Part shown: piece after piece, positions 1-11,390 of the stretch
Numbering within the stretch: the stretch's first letter is position 1
How the letters are laid out: the number at the start of each line of letters is the position of its first letter
Source: Ichthyophis bannanicus
Taxonomy: Eukaryota; Chordata; Amphibia; Gymnophiona; Ichthyophiidae
Reading direction: 5' to 3'
DNA length: 64,000 nucleotides
Assembly (NCBI GenBank): GCA_033557465.1
Contig: CM066047.1
Span: 3,286,001 to 3,350,000 of the forward strand
Notes under the pieces: model-generated
Database searches by the model: none
Told to the model about the DNA's origin: nothing
Seen by the model: the letters and a program-made list of their open reading frames with translations, nothing else
Translations under genes and position numbers: made by a program

Positions 1-1818
1 ATTTATTCACACACCTGATAAAGATAGACACATTTATCTTATGTTCTGTGCTTCTACAATACACTTGATTATGTTTTAAAAATCACTACCAATACATAGC
101 AAAAACCCACAGCCATCCATGAAAGCTCGCATTCTGATTCTAAATTGTTACCAATAGAGAGCGATCTGTTTGCAGAAGGCATGAACTCAGGGACCTGAGG
201 CACAGAGGGAGCTGTACAGAAGTCTTCTCTGCATATGCTGCTGCGATACCAGATTTGTGGGTGGTGAGGAGTAGGCAGGAGTAACCCATCTGGATCCTGG
301 GTAATAAGTGGGTCCAATAACCAGCTATATTACTGAGGGGGGGGGGGGGAAGAGGGCTTTCTGGCTGACAGAAGTTAGGCCTGATGCGATTGTAAGTGCT
401 ATGGGGACAGAGACTGTGTGCATCTGTTGGTATTTTGGTAGTATGTTTGCATAACTGTGGTATATCATAGACAGACGAGCAATGCACAGTACACAGCTTT
501 GGTTATAATGGAAAAAGGAAAGCAAACTCCATAGCAAATATAGGAAAGAGGATCTTGGTGTGACAGTATCAAAGTTGGGGGGTGGGGGGGGAAGGAGGAG
601 GAGGAAGTGCTTGGCCAGCTGTCACTCAAGTACTACCCAGTTTAGGGAGATTCAATGTCAGTTTGAACAGATGCATCTTCAATGCTTTCTTAATTTTGAG
701 ATGACCTCCCTCTACTACAACAGGAATCTAAACTGTTCCAGAGGGAGGGGCTAAGAAGCAAAACGCAGAGTGGATTTGTATTTTGATTTGGAGGATAGTG
801 GGATATGTAGTCTATTGCTGTGTAGCAATTGGGAGCATAGGAAAAAACTTTAACTAATGAAGAGATGTACTCTGGTGCCTTATCCTGAGTAGTGTTACAG
901 GGTTAATGTCAGGATTTAATAGTGACTATTGTCAGACGCTTGCTACCTTTGTCCTTATTAGGCGGTTGCCTAGGGCATGTGGTGCAAGCTGCCTTTGTAA
1001 AGAATACTCTGTAGCCGTGTTTAAGGCAAAATTATAATGAGGATTTATTCCCTTTCCCGTGTGGATTTCTGTCTCTCATACAGCAACAAAGGATTAAAGA
1101 AACTGTTTCTTCACAGCAAAATAACCAAAAATGCACCTTCTTTCAAACAGGTATAACCATGCTCTTGCTTCTTTGATTAACATAAAGAGGTAATCTCATC
1201 CAAGATACAGAGCGTGCAATCCATTGGGCTATAATCAATGTCCTGATTAGTGCTCTCCCATTGCATCTGCTCAGTGTCTAAACTTGTAAGTGGGTAACGC
1301 TTTCCACAGCTTCTATTTACAGAACTCTTGAGAGGCAGCAGCTCTTGGGGCAAGGAACCGTTCTGTATAAGGGAAGTCCTAGGGACCTGTACTGGAGCCT
1401 ATTTCTCTGAGGCTTCCCCTTTCCTTCCACCAATTAGCCTTTGCTCTTCTAGCCGAGCCCACCTCTTGCCCTCTGGAGAAATTGGTGTACTTAGCTTTGT
1501 TTCTTGGATAACCAGCTTCCACTCCTTCCTCTCAACCAGGCACCTTTACTTGGGCTGTAGCCTGCTTTGCCATGAGAGTTCCCCTCAGCAATTGTCTGGT
1601 CTGGGCTGTGGTAACCTCCAGGAAAGGCTTCCCTGCTGCTGTTCCTTACTGCAGGGACACACCTGATGCTTCCTGGTCCCAGCAAGCTCTCCTGCTTGTG
1701 ACCTCTGCCCTCCAGCTGCTTACTCACTCTTTGGGACGATGCCCCCTCTGGCTTTGGAGACCTGTGGACGAGCACCTCCAGCTCTCTCTGTGCCAGCTGC
1801 TTTAGTTACTCTTCCTCG
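1..1818. other. Unassigned non-coding flank of DIRS-A
   Basis: I see no convincing gene or repeat family here. There is a 13-base G run at 337-349 and a second G-rich patch near 578-605. From about 1320 the DNA is pyrimidine-rich on the plus strand and holds open frames up to 112 codons, but their composition looks like chance and no family is recognisable. It is the left host flank of the DIRS element that starts at 1819; the same kind of pyrimidine-rich DNA resumes at 6927. Confidence 0.5.
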
Positions 1819-1833
1819 CTATCTCCAGGAACA

Positions 1834-1978
1834 AGCAGGAATGAGTCTTCACATATGGGTACGTCAGTACCGACGGAGCCTGCGCGGGAACGCTTCCCAG
1901 CATCCAATCAAAGAGCTTTTGGAAGCATTCCATCACGCCTGCGTGCTGCCTGCCCCAACTCTCTCCTCTCAGTTTTAG
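1834..1978 (+). repeat. DIRS-A left inverted terminal repeat
   Basis: The reverse complement of this segment matches 6752-6905 with scattered differences. It contains the palindrome-like core around GTACGTCAGTACCGACGG, which is CGTCGGTACCGACGG in DIRS-B; the A at the CGTCAG position breaks the symmetry here. Confidence 0.85.
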
Positions 1979-2186
1979 TTTTTCCACGGAGCCGGCAGGA
2001 CGTTCTCCTGTCACCGCTGAAAATATTTTCTTTTAATTCTTTAGTTTTCTTGTGGTCGCGGCTGTCTCCTCGACTCTACTGGTACCGCCGGTGTTTCGTT
2101 TTTCTTTTCAGTTATTTTTCTTCAGGAAATTTTTTTCCCTGGGTGTCTTAACTTTTTTAGGCCTACCAGGCCTTTCCATGTTCCTC

Positions 2187-4215
2187 ATGGAACCGCCAGC
2201 CATTTTCTCTGGAAAATGTTTAAATTGTGGCGGTACAACTTTATTTTTAGACTCCAAGGACTGGTGTCTAACCTGTTTGGGTCCTGACCTTTTTCCTCCG
2301 GAGCCTTTGGGCTGCAATTTGGTGAGAAGAGAGGTTCGACATCGGGTCTCCCTTGATACTACGTTTTCTCCTAGTATCGGGGCACCGACCATTTCTGCCT
2401 CTTCACAGGATCAGGTAACCCACAAACAAACAGTCTGTTAAGACTAGCCAGCCCTCGAGTGGTAAGTCTCATGCAGAGCATGAAGACGGCTCCGGCCTTG
2501 CCCTCGAGGGTCCTTTGGCTTCAGAACCCCGGCGGGAGGTTTCGGCCTCCAAAGCGTATGAGGGGTTTCAGGTTGTTCCTGGGGCTCACCCCTCACAGAA
2601 CATACCTGAGCCATGCTTGGTGGTGGCATCCGCTTCGAGCAGTACCGATACCCCGGCATTGGCACTGGTGTTGGACGTAACACTCCTCACCAGGGATCGT
2701 CATCTGGCCTCCTGGGTTACCTACGGGACTGTTGGATATGTTCCAGATTGACTTTCCAGTATCGGCATCAACGCCGATACTACTACCGACGTCGGTACCC
2801 TCCAGACGTACAATCGATAGACTCGCTTCCTTCGATGCCGAGTCTGGAATCGATCTCTAGTCTGGAAGACTGGGTACCGACACGTCTCGGTACTGATACC
2901 CATCGGTACCGGACGTTCTGTACCGACGGTGATTACCGTACGCCTTCGGCTACCTCGGTACCGAGTGAGCTGCCACCAAGGGCTGCTCCGATGTCAGTAT
3001 CGCCTTCGATCCCAACAGTGCTACCGGTATCGATTTCAGTACCGGTATCCACAATAGCATTGGGGCCGATGTCTTCCATGCTTTTTTCACCAGGATTGCT
3101 TCTTTCTTTACCAAGTCTGGAGTCGATACTGGGCATGGATGAGGTAGTACTACCTATCACAGGTCTTGACCTTCTGTACAAGCATCCATCCTTTGAGGAT
3201 TCTTGTTTGCACCGTGCAGATCAACTCTTCGGTGCTCAGCCTAGGTCTTCAGATCTGACCTGTCCAGGGGAAGTTCTCTTTGGAGATCCTTCTTTTCAGA
3301 GTTTCCTCCTGGATATGGCAAGATCACTTGCCATTCCTATCCCTGGCCATGATCCTACACAAGCCTCTGTTTCTACTGAAGCAAAGGCAAACATAATGCT
3401 TCCTTTGCATTAATCCTTGCAGGATCTTCTTCTGAGAATGTGGGAAGCACCTTTAAGGGTATCCCCACCTTCTAGAGCAACTGATCTTCTATATCAGGTG
3501 CCCCCCTCTCCAGGGTTTCAAAAGACTCAACTCCCTCATCATTCCCTTGTAGTGGAATCAGCAATGAGGAAGGTGAAAAGTAAGAAAAAGCACTCTTCTT
3601 ACCCACCAGGTCGTGAGTCTAGGACACTAGATGCCTTTGGTCGTCAAACCTTCCAGACATCCATGCTGTCAGCAAGAATTCTCATATATTTTTTTTATAT
3701 GAGTCTTATCTCTTCAGGAGGTCACAAAGAAGTTACATCTTTTGACTCCTTTTCTTTCAGAGCCCAAGACTACAGAATATTCTTTACTACTTAGTCATAA
3801 TCAGAATATTTCTGGGTTTCTGACTCGTGCTTCCCTAGACTCTTTTGAGTCTGTTAGCAGAACTTCTGCTATAGCCATAGGGGCACGTCGTAGAGCCTGG
3901 TTCCAAGCTTCAGACTTCGACAGATGGGCACAACAGAGACTGGGTAATGCTCCTTGCAGTGGAGTAAATCTCTTCAATAAGGAGTCTTTACATCAGGTTG
4001 CTCAGTGGTTCCCTGTTTCTCAAGGCTCTTCTAAGCCTTTTTCTTCCCCAGTAGGTAGGAAATCTCCTACCAAACCTTCCTCCCCTAGGAGGAGAAGGTT
4101 TTATTCTTCTCCTGCCCATCCTACAGATGTTCCCAAGCAGGGGAAACATGGCCTTGGTCTGAAGAATCCAAACTTTCACCAGGCTAAACAAACTCAGCAA
4201 CCATATGGTTTCTGA
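2187..4215 (+). pseudogene. DIRS-A ORF1 (gag-like), broken
   Basis: Remnant of the structural (gag-like) protein of DIRS-A. The start at 2187 gives a product whose N-terminus carries the same four-cysteine pattern as the intact ORF1 at 11391: CLNC, about 13 residues, then CLTCLG with an aspartate. The frame is lost near 2440 and shifts again near 2750. A block from about 2755 to 3410 is rich in serine, valine and proline and is encoded by many GGTACCG or CGATACC units. An in-frame TAA at 3411 sits where the intact copy has glutamate. The block after it aligns with the DIRS-B motif VPPSPGFQKTQLPHHS. A further frameshift near 3740-3790 leads into a segment ending at 4215 that matches the C-terminal part of DIRS-B ORF1. 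It is certainly non-functional. Confidence 0.85.
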
Positions 4216-4352
4216 TAAATCATTTTTTCTGCCTCTTGGGCTTTAGAATTTACAGTTGACTTCTTCTCTACAGAAGTTTTTTTCACTGTTTTCATTCTAA
4301 ATTCTATACATGGATCTCTTTTCACAAGACATCCAGTTTCTACTATGTATAT

Positions 4353-5045
4353 ATTTGAGCTGTCAGGATATTCATGCCTATGGGTCACAGCTTTCTCCTC
4401 TTCTTCTTGCTAAGAAAGGAGGTTTTGTAACTATCAGATGATAGTTTTCTGTGCCAGCTTGAATTGTTTCCTTCTACAGACTTACCACATGGTAAGTCTC
4501 CTTCCAGCTCTTTTGTCTCTACCCTCTTATTAGTTTTCCCCTATAAGAGTGGTACCATTACACTGGAAGGCTTTTTCTTCAGCCTGTCTAGTCATTCTTC
4601 TTGCCAGTGTGGAGTTTCTCTCTTGAGTAAACTCCCTCCTTTTTTGCTTGGGCAACTCAGACAGAGACAGTTTTTTTTTCTTCACTTGTTCTGTCTGTTC
4701 TGTTTTACACAGAAATATTCTTTCTGCTGTCTTAGCAGCTGCCCATGCAGGAGCCTAGTGGTTGGACCTCTGGTTCTTCCCCACAAGTTTCCAGAGTTGT
4801 CCTCCACTACTTCTGTCTGGCCTTAGTAGTGATTCCAAGACAATTTATACATCTTTCTTGGATAATCCTTATCACTAAAGGCTTGGATTTGGCAGTGTAC
4901 TTCATATGCCTGCTACCTTCTCCAACAGTCAGTTCCATCTTCTGCATGATGCTCTCTGCAGTTCTTCAGAGAAGCTTTTCACTATTGGCCCTTGCTAGAG
5001 AGCATGGGATTTTTTCTCTAATGCCTGTCTTACATGGTTGAAAAA
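4353..5045 (+). pseudogene. DIRS-A reverse transcriptase/RNase H remnants
   Basis: Heavily decayed remains of the RT/RNase H ORF, recognised by base-level resemblance to the intact copy. A stretch near 4770-4800 resembles the LASAPRVF region. 4845-4875 resembles the YLDDWLI catalytic motif with frame damage. 4985-5035 resembles the segment around FAREHQIHLLAVYLPG in the RNase H part. About 600 bases present in the intact copy between the YLDD and RNase H segments are missing. No open frame survives. Confidence 0.6.
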
Positions 5046-6600
5046 GGCTCCTCAGTCATGCCCCCCATGACTGTAAGGGTTTTTTATACCCTACTATCTC
5101 CTTTTTACACAAAGGACATAAGCCTTCTTCACATGAAAGCCTAAAGAGTTGTTCAATTCCTCTAGGGAATATGCTCTTTTTTTCCTTGCAGCTAATCCTT
5201 CATGGACAGCACATAGTTGACCAAGGAACGCATGATTCCCATTGTCCCTTTAGAGGGTCAACCTGGTATCTCATTTATGCGTTCTCTGTCCATTTACCAT
5301 CCTAGCGTTCTACAAGACTCAGGGCTAGCTGCTACAGATTAATATTATCCTGTGTTTGTTCACAAAACCATTCTGGTTATTCTGCTGGATACCATCCTGC
5401 ATCTACATAGCCAGGAGGGACAGATTCTCTGTATATCTTTTCAAGTAGGTTGCACCTTCTTGTTATCAGATGAATCTTTCTCCTTCAAATCTCCCATGTG
5501 AATCTATTCATAGGCATATCTTTGTCTGCTTACAGACATTTATTTTAGAACTATATATTCATATATATTTTTCTCTACATCTTTACAGCTGTATAGGTCT
5601 GTCAGCTGGGTGTGCATATCTTTTGTCCTTCTAGATCTCGCTATAGATATATACTTGTATATTCATCTACAGATCTGTCTGTATCTATGTATATATATAT
5701 ATATATATATAGATATATATCTATATCTATCTATATACACACATATATAATCTGGTGAGATTCTTTTTATAGGTAGATATGTATTTGCATACTTAACTCT
5801 CTAGCTGTCTATACTCCATATAGGTTTCACTTCCTATGTGTTCTAGACAGTGGGCTTACCCATGTTATGCTGTTCCACAGCATGTTTGGGGTTCTACGCA
5901 CACCACCACTCCTGTGGTACTGACAGCTGCTACCATATCCCTAAGGGTTAGGTGTCCCTGAAGCTCCAGGCTCCAATATCTTTCCTACCTCTCACCAGTT
6001 AGGAATGATGTGGCGGATCTTCAGTACATCTGAGGTTCCAACTCCTCAGACACCTGTTCTTTCTTGGGAATACAGGGGTTTTCCTATATCCCTTCTTCCC
6101 TCAACAACTTCACCAGTTTGTTCAAATTGGTCCGTCTTCCTCTTTTGCTCCTAACTATAATACCTCTGTAGCTAAGAGTTTTCAGCTTTGTCCATAAAGC
6201 TTCCCACTGAAAGCCTGCCGTTTTTGTACTACCCCAGTTCCATCCTGGGGTCACTTCACTCCATGGTATGACCTTCACTGTGGTCCTACAGGCCATCACC
6301 TTCACTCCAGTGAGGTCACCTTGAAGTTCCTCTACTGGATCCCCAGTAGATGTCATGAACCTATCTACCTCCTGCAATCCAGTAGGTAAGCTCTATATGG
6401 CAATGTTTATTTCAATATATATATTCATGATAATCATACATATAAGGACTCTTTACATTAGTCCTATCTTAGGTTAGCTGTTTCCTACAGTTCCTTTCTA
6501 TTCAATTCCTACCCTCCATCCCTGTTGGAGGCCTGAGATCTAAGGGGGAGGTAGAGCCCTTTTCAGGGTCTCACAACCCTGGGGATCTCCCTGGCATCTC
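5046..6600 (+). other. DIRS-A 3' interior, recombinase not recognisable
   Basis: By position relative to DIRS-B this stretch should hold the end of RNase H and the tyrosine recombinase. I cannot recognise the recombinase motifs in any frame. It contains an AT-type simple repeat (about 5688-5755) and short minus-strand open frames without family resemblance. It is either badly decayed or partly replaced by unrelated sequence. Confidence 0.45.
5688..5755. repeat. AT-rich simple repeat
   Basis: Alternating TA, then TATC and TACACA units inside the decayed 3' interior of DIRS-A. It is a microsatellite-type expansion. Confidence 0.85.
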
Positions 6601-6611
6601 AGCTGGGGAGT

Positions 6612-6699
6612 CCCCATATATGAAGACTTGTTCCTGGAGATAGCACAGTTACTTACCTGTAACAGGTGATCTCTGGGAACAGCAGGAATAAGTCTTCAC
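6612..6699 (+). repeat. DIRS-A internal complementary region
   Basis: The first part (6612-6643) is complementary to the left terminus but lacks about 10 bases. The second part (6644-6699) is complementary to the right-end sequence as found in DIRS-B. This junction of both ends is the hallmark of DIRS circular templates. In DIRS-A the actual right end (6906-6926) has lost 16 bases that the internal copy still keeps. Confidence 0.8.
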
Positions 6700-6751
6700 A
6701 GCCCGCCCACCCACCTCCCCTAGGAGTTGTATCTCTCTCTCTCAGCTTTAA

Positions 6752-6905
6752 AAACTAACTGAGGAGAGACATTTGGGAAAGGCGGGAAGGCAGCATGCAG
6801 GCGTGATGGAATGGTTCCAAAAGCTCTTTGATTGGACGCTGGGAAGCGTTCCTGTGTAGGCTCCGTCGGTACCTACGTACCCATATGTGAAGACTTATTC
6901 CTGCT
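6752..6905 (-). repeat. DIRS-A right inverted terminal repeat
   Basis: Inverted copy of 1834-1978. Both arms share the stretch around AAGCATTCCATCACGCC, which distinguishes this subfamily from DIRS-B. Confidence 0.83.
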
Positions 6906-6926
6906 GTTCCCAGGTAAGTAACTGTG

Positions 6927-7332
6927 CTTTCCTGCTCCTCCCAAAGCACCTTCCAATGTACCTCCCCCTACTGGGATTTCCCAGCTACTTTTATCCTCCT
7001 GGCTCCTGCACGTTGTACGTGCTTCTTGGCCCAGGTGGACGTGATTAGCTTCCTGGCTTTCTGCTGCGTCACACCCAGTGCAGGGAAAGCTTGTTCCACC
7101 ATTCTCTGGCTCCTCATAACCTGAACATGCTTTCTGCCCAGGTGACTGCAAGGTAAGCTCTTCCTTTTTTCCTTTATTCATGGGTTCTGTGCTGGCCACT
7201 GTATCACACTATGCAATCTGATAAGGAGCCAGTGGTAGTGAATTAAGGGAGTGTGTGACATGATCAAACATCTGTGCATAGGTATGGGGATTTTCAGTAT
7301 CGAATGGAAAAGCTAACCTTGGGAGCAGGGGG
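6927..7332. other. Unassigned flank right of DIRS-A
   Basis: Host DNA resuming after DIRS-A, beginning CTTTCCTGC. Pyrimidine-rich, with no recognisable gene or repeat. Confidence 0.5.
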
Positions 7333-7525
7333 TGGTTCTCAACCCAATCCTTGGGATGCACACCTAACCAATCAGGTTTTCTGAATAACCACAGTGAATA
7401 AATACTATGAGAGATTTGCATTAAATGGAGGCAGTATGGTTTCTCTCATGCATATCTGCTGGGGTTATCCTGAAAACTGCATTGGTTAGGTGTGCATCCT
7501 GAAGACTGGGGGTTGACGACTCCCC
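7333..7525. repeat. Palindromic MITE-like element, copy 1
   Basis: Imperfect palindrome of about 190 bases. The outer parts (TTCTCAACCC..., with a degenerate partner at the other end) face each other around a core containing GAGATTTGCAT and GGAGGCAGT. The same structure recurs at least nine more times in this window, best seen at 27568-27755. Confidence 0.75.
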
Positions 7526-8081
7526 TCCAGGAATGCTTTCAGCCTCTGACTCATTGTATGTCCAGATTTTCTTTTAGGAAAATATTAGGTGGTGGCTGTT
7601 TGGCAGATTGATTGGCTGGTGTCCTGCAGATTAGGTGGAAGATTATGAATAATAAATTGCTGAATACCAAACATGCCTATGGACTATTCCATGTGTCCAG
7701 TAGTCTGTAGAAACATAGATAGTTTTTACATAAGAAGTCTGTTAAGGGTTTTATAAATAGTGTCCATATTTAAGCTGTAAAGGAAGGTTAAGAATGATGA
7801 GAAAGAAAAGGGACTGGGCCAAAAAAAGAAAAATCATCAGACTGTTGTGCAGTCCATCAGTTTTTATAGAATACGTTGATGATTCTGGAAACAGATAACT
7901 GGTGATGACCTTGGAATGAACTACAATTAGTTCTAATACTTCGTATCTGTCATGGGTGGCTGAATGTGGAGGGCAGGCTCTGGCAGAGCTGCTGCAAGGG
8001 ATTTTCAGCTTTCTGCTCCGTATGCTTGGATTATACTACCTGAGGAGTAAGTCAGGTTCCATGTCAAATCCAGGAAACATT

Positions 8082-8114
<33 letters not shown>

Positions 8115-8769
8115 ACACCTCAATGTATAATTAGTCTTATGACATCCACCGGGAATGAAGTCCAAAGAGTAGATAGTGTAAATGGGCTTTAAAAAGGAAA
8201 AAAAAACCAAAAGGAGGGGTGTAGAAATTCCTGGAGGGAAAGATCCAGTTTCTGAAGGTTGTCCAAGAGAAAACCACTGCTTGGGATGACAGGTACTCGT
8301 GACCTAGATTGATTGCTGTTGGAAACAGGAACCTGGCCTTGATGGGTCTTTGCTAGGACCCAGTATGTGTTCATCTTGAGTTTTGTTAGAAAGATTGCAT
8401 TACATATGTTTTACATGAAATCAAATCAATACAGAGGAAACCACATGCTTATGTCCTACTGCCTCTGACTGTATAACAGGGTACAAATTTAGAGATTATA
8501 AGCCCTCTGGGGGTGGGGAAATATGGACTGTACCCAGTTATAAACAACTTGCCTTGAACTACTACTGAAGAGGCATGAGCTAAAGAGATATGAAGTAGAT
8601 AGAGGTGACGATGAGCTTTAGGGATAAAGAACTGCACTCACAGCTTTCCTTAGAGCAGGGGGTAAAGTGGGAACAGCTGACAGACACACACACACAGCAG
8701 CAAAGGCCTGGTGGTGGTCTTATGTCTTCCAACCATCTGGGGATTATTTTTTCCCCTTGTGAATTTTTC
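7526..8769. other. Unassigned DNA with A-rich tract
   Basis: No gene is recognised. 8080-8116 is an A-rich tract that could be the tail of a retroposed copy. 8475-8620 weakly resembles the tail part of the SINE/L2 group (phrases like TATAAGCCCTCTGGGG), too degraded to call. Confidence 0.4.
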
Positions 8770-8912
8770 TAAAGCCAATCAGGTCTTTTTGATATCCACA
8801 ATAAATATTAATGATACAGATTGACACGTAATGGAGGCTGTGCATGTAAATCTGAAGTATATTTGTTATGGGTATCGTGAAAAACATATTGGCTCAGGGG
8901 ATATAGCTGGAC
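8770..8912. repeat. Palindromic MITE-like element, copy 2 (degraded)
   Basis: It has the family signature: CCAATCAGG, then GATATCCACAATAAATATT, the central GGAGGCTGTGCATG and an opposite-strand GGGTATCGTGAAAA arm. Confidence 0.6.
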
Positions 8913-9359
8913 TGGCTTGAGAAACATTTATACCTCCTCTTCCCCCCTGCCCCCCCCCTCCCCCTCCAAAACAAAACCTTGTCTGTTCTATTGGGGCATG
9001 GTCCTCTGAGAGCATCAGTGCAGAGTCTTTTCCAGAACACAGCAATCATGTTGCAGCCATCAGGTGTCCCCCTTATGTAGTGCCCATCGTACAGTTCTTT
9101 CTCTCCCTTGCTGCATGGCCTCGGACAGTATGTACCAGCTAGGCCACCCCAGATGTTCAGGGAAGGAGGTATACAGAGGGAGCATCACACTCTACTACTG
9201 CAGCAGTACAACCAGCACACAGTAACGTGCATCACCCTCCTTAGCCTGCAGGCAGTGTAGATGGGGCACTGTTTTCCTACCTCTTGACACATGGCTGTCC
9301 TTATCATAGAAGATGTAAAGCAGAAATGCCATTATAGATTTATTTATGAAACAGCTCAC
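8913..9359. other. Unassigned DNA
   Basis: Contains a C-rich patch at about 8945-8970. No gene or repeat family is recognised. Confidence 0.5.
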
Positions 9360-9450
9360 AACTATTTTATTGTATTTTATTTATTTAAACAAATGTTTAT
9401 ATACCGCTACCTTCCAGAAAGATCAGGTGCGGTTTACAGTGGAACAATTT
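9360..9450 (-). repeat. L2-type LINE 3' tail
   Basis: On the minus strand this reads as the typical end of the local L2 group: GTAAACCGC-like stem, a variable loop, GCGGTATATA, then a short AAATAAAT tail. Here the stem is seen as ATATACCGCTACC...GGTGCGGTTTACAG on the plus strand. Sequence upstream of the tail is not recognisable. Confidence 0.6.
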
Positions 9451-9804
9451 TAAACAGGGTAAACATTTTGTTTTTTACATAGAACATAAGAAACTGTGGT
9501 AAAATCCTAGGTGGGGTACAAAAAAGAGCAAATATAAAAATTAAGCCATTCTTTAACTATTGGTATGACAGTGTAGTAACTAACATCTCCCCGAAGAAGG
9601 TTGCACATCACCAAGCAAAAGCCATAAGACAAAGCTTTTAGGGCCAGATATTCAAAAGGCATTTACCTAGGTTTGCAGCCTAGTAAACCATGTAAATGCC
9701 TGAAATGGAGATATTACATGGTTAGTGCTGTTAAATATCCCCTTCTATCTGCTTAATATGGGGGCGTTCCAGGGTGGAGTGGAGGCAGAAAGCAAGGGCA
9801 TGCA
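9451..9804. other. Unassigned DNA
   Basis: 9640-9760 contains a GATATTCA-type phrase resembling one at 18590-18700, possibly an unnamed interspersed repeat. Otherwise nothing is recognised. Confidence 0.4.
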
Positions 9805-11011
9805 ATGGATGTAATCTACCTAAATTTCAGCAAAGCCTTTGATACTGTTCCTCAGGAGGTTTATCAATAAGCTGAACAGCTTGGGGATGGGTCCCAAGGT
9901 GGTGAACTGGATCAGAAAGTGGTTGAATGACAGAAGGTGATGGTAAACAGAACTCACTCAGATGAAAGGAAGGTGATTAGCACTGTGCCCCCGGGTTTGG
10001 TCCTGGGACCAGTACTATTCAATGTGTTTGTGAGCAATATTGCTGAAGGACTGAATGGAAAAGTTTGTCTTTTTGCAGATGATATGAAACTTTACAACAG
10101 AGTGGACTCCCTTGAGAGAGTGGGTAACATGAGGAAAGATCTACAAAAGCTGGAAGAATGGTCTTATGCTTGGCAGTTAAAATGTAATGTGAAGAAGCAC
10201 AGTATCATGCACTTAGGAAGCAGAAATCCAATGGAATTGTATGTGATAGGGGGCGAGAGGTTGGTGTGCACGGACCAGGAGAAGGACGTCTGAGCAATTG
10301 TTTCCAAGGATCTCAAGGTGGCAAAACAGTGTGATAAGGTGGTGGGCAAAAGGCAGAAGGATGCTGGGTTGCATACAGAGAATAATTACCAGCAGAAAGG
10401 TAAGAGGTACTAATACCATTGTACAAGTCACTGGTGAGGCCCAACTTGGAATATTGTGTTCAGTTTTTTGGAGACTCTCAAAACAGATTACAACAAAAAA
10501 AGAAACCTGGAAATGGTTCAGATGAAGACAACCAAAATGGATTTGGAGACTCTGTTAGAAGACTTATGAGTAGAGACTTGAAGATCTAAATATGTACATG
10601 CTGGAGGAGAGGAGGGATTGGGGAGATATGATTCTGACCTTTAAATACTTAGAGTAATAATGAACAAACCAACCTCTTCCAAATACAGGGAAGCTGTAAA
10701 ACTAGAGGGCATAATGAAGCTGCAAGGGGGTAAACTGAAAGGCAATGTCAGGAAACACTTTTTTCACTGAAAGGGTGGTGGATGCTTAGAATGCCCTCCC
10801 GATGGAAGGGATGGGGGCAAATACAGTGACAGAATTCAAAGTGGCACGGGACAACACAGAGGATACCTTTATAGCAATAGGTTAAAATTAAAACATACAT
10901 AACAGTCTCTTACCTCAACCAATAGGGGTGACCTACACAGAGCGGTGCGTATACCCCTAAACAAAGGCATGTGGAGGAGTGACCTGCACAGACTAGATGG
11001 ACCATATTGGT
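9805..11011 (+). pseudogene. CR1-like LINE reverse transcriptase, 3' part, interrupted by DIRS-B
   Basis: 5'-truncated CR1-group non-LTR retrotransposon. Around 9807 the translation gives VIYLNFSKAFDTVPQE (RT motif A). An open frame at 9937-10293 holds PGLVLGPVLFNVFV (motif B) and FADDMKLYNR (motif C, catalytic FADD), then LQKLEEWSYAWQLKCNVKKH and MHLGSRNPM, typical of CR1. From 10294 to about 10860 the reading continues with stops and frameshifts. The 3' non-coding end (GACCTGCACAGACTAGATGG...) is cut at 11011 by DIRS-B and resumes at 16618. Related 3' ends lie at 21670-21900 and 23730-23935. It is not functional. Confidence 0.85.
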
Positions 11012-11176
11012 CTATCTCCAGGAACAAGCAGGAATAAGTCCTCACATATGGGTACGTCGGTACCGACGGAGCCCGTGCGGGAAAGCTCCCCAGCTTCTTA
11101 GAATAGAAGCTTTTGGGACCTCCCACTGCACATGCGCACTGCCTTCCCGCCTTCCTGAACAGCTCTCCTCAGTTTC
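11012..11176 (+). repeat. DIRS-B left terminus and inverted terminal repeat
   Basis: 11012-11026 is end-specific sequence; 11027-11176 is the shared arm, matching the reverse complement of 16431-16580 over 150 bases with only a base or so different. It contains CGTCGGTACCGACGG, a near-perfect palindrome. Confidence 0.92.
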
Positions 11177-11390
11177 TCTTTTTCCGCGGAGCCAGCAGGT
11201 CGTGTTCCTGTCACCGCTGAAGAAATTGTTATTTTATTTGTTTCTTTAGACCGCGTACCTGCCTTCCCCATACCGATACCGGTATCGCCGGTCTTTTCTT
11301 TCTTTCTTTAAAAAATTATAATTCTTTTTTCTTATTTTTTAGCTTTTTGGTCACTTCAGAGAGGCCTCTCGGCCTACTCAATTTCTCCTC
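11177..11390 (+). promoter_or_regulatory. DIRS-B 5' untranslated region
   Basis: Lies between the left terminal repeat and the ORF1 start. It is T-rich with a CCATACCGATACCGGTATCG block at about 11268-11290, the same unit that is repeated inside ORF1. No TATA box is convincing. Confidence 0.5.

Larger units (their letters stand above)
1819..6926 (+). mobile_element. DIRS-like retrotransposon, old and broken copy (DIRS-A)
   Basis: A DIRS-type tyrosine-recombinase retrotransposon. The left end begins CTATCTCCAGG and the right end finishes GTAACTGTG, the same ends as the intact copy at 11012-16617. Inverted terminal repeats (1834-1978 and 6752-6905) bound decayed ORF1 and reverse transcriptase remnants. 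An internal complementary region lies at 6612-6699. There is no target-site duplication, as expected for DIRS. Length is about 5.1 kb against 5.6 kb for the intact copy. Outside the outermost 60 or so bases its terminal repeats differ clearly from those of DIRS-B, so it belongs to another subfamily. ORF1 has several frameshifts and an in-frame stop, and the recombinase region is no longer recognisable. Confidence 0.88.

Noticed and set aside
1328..1775. Overlapping open frames of 77-112 codons on both strands
   Set aside because: Low-complexity, Ser/Leu/Cys-rich translations with no motif; typical of chance frames in pyrimidine-rich DNA.
6084..6377. 97-codon minus-strand frame inside DIRS-A
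   Set aside because: No resemblance to any DIRS protein or other family I know; likely chance.
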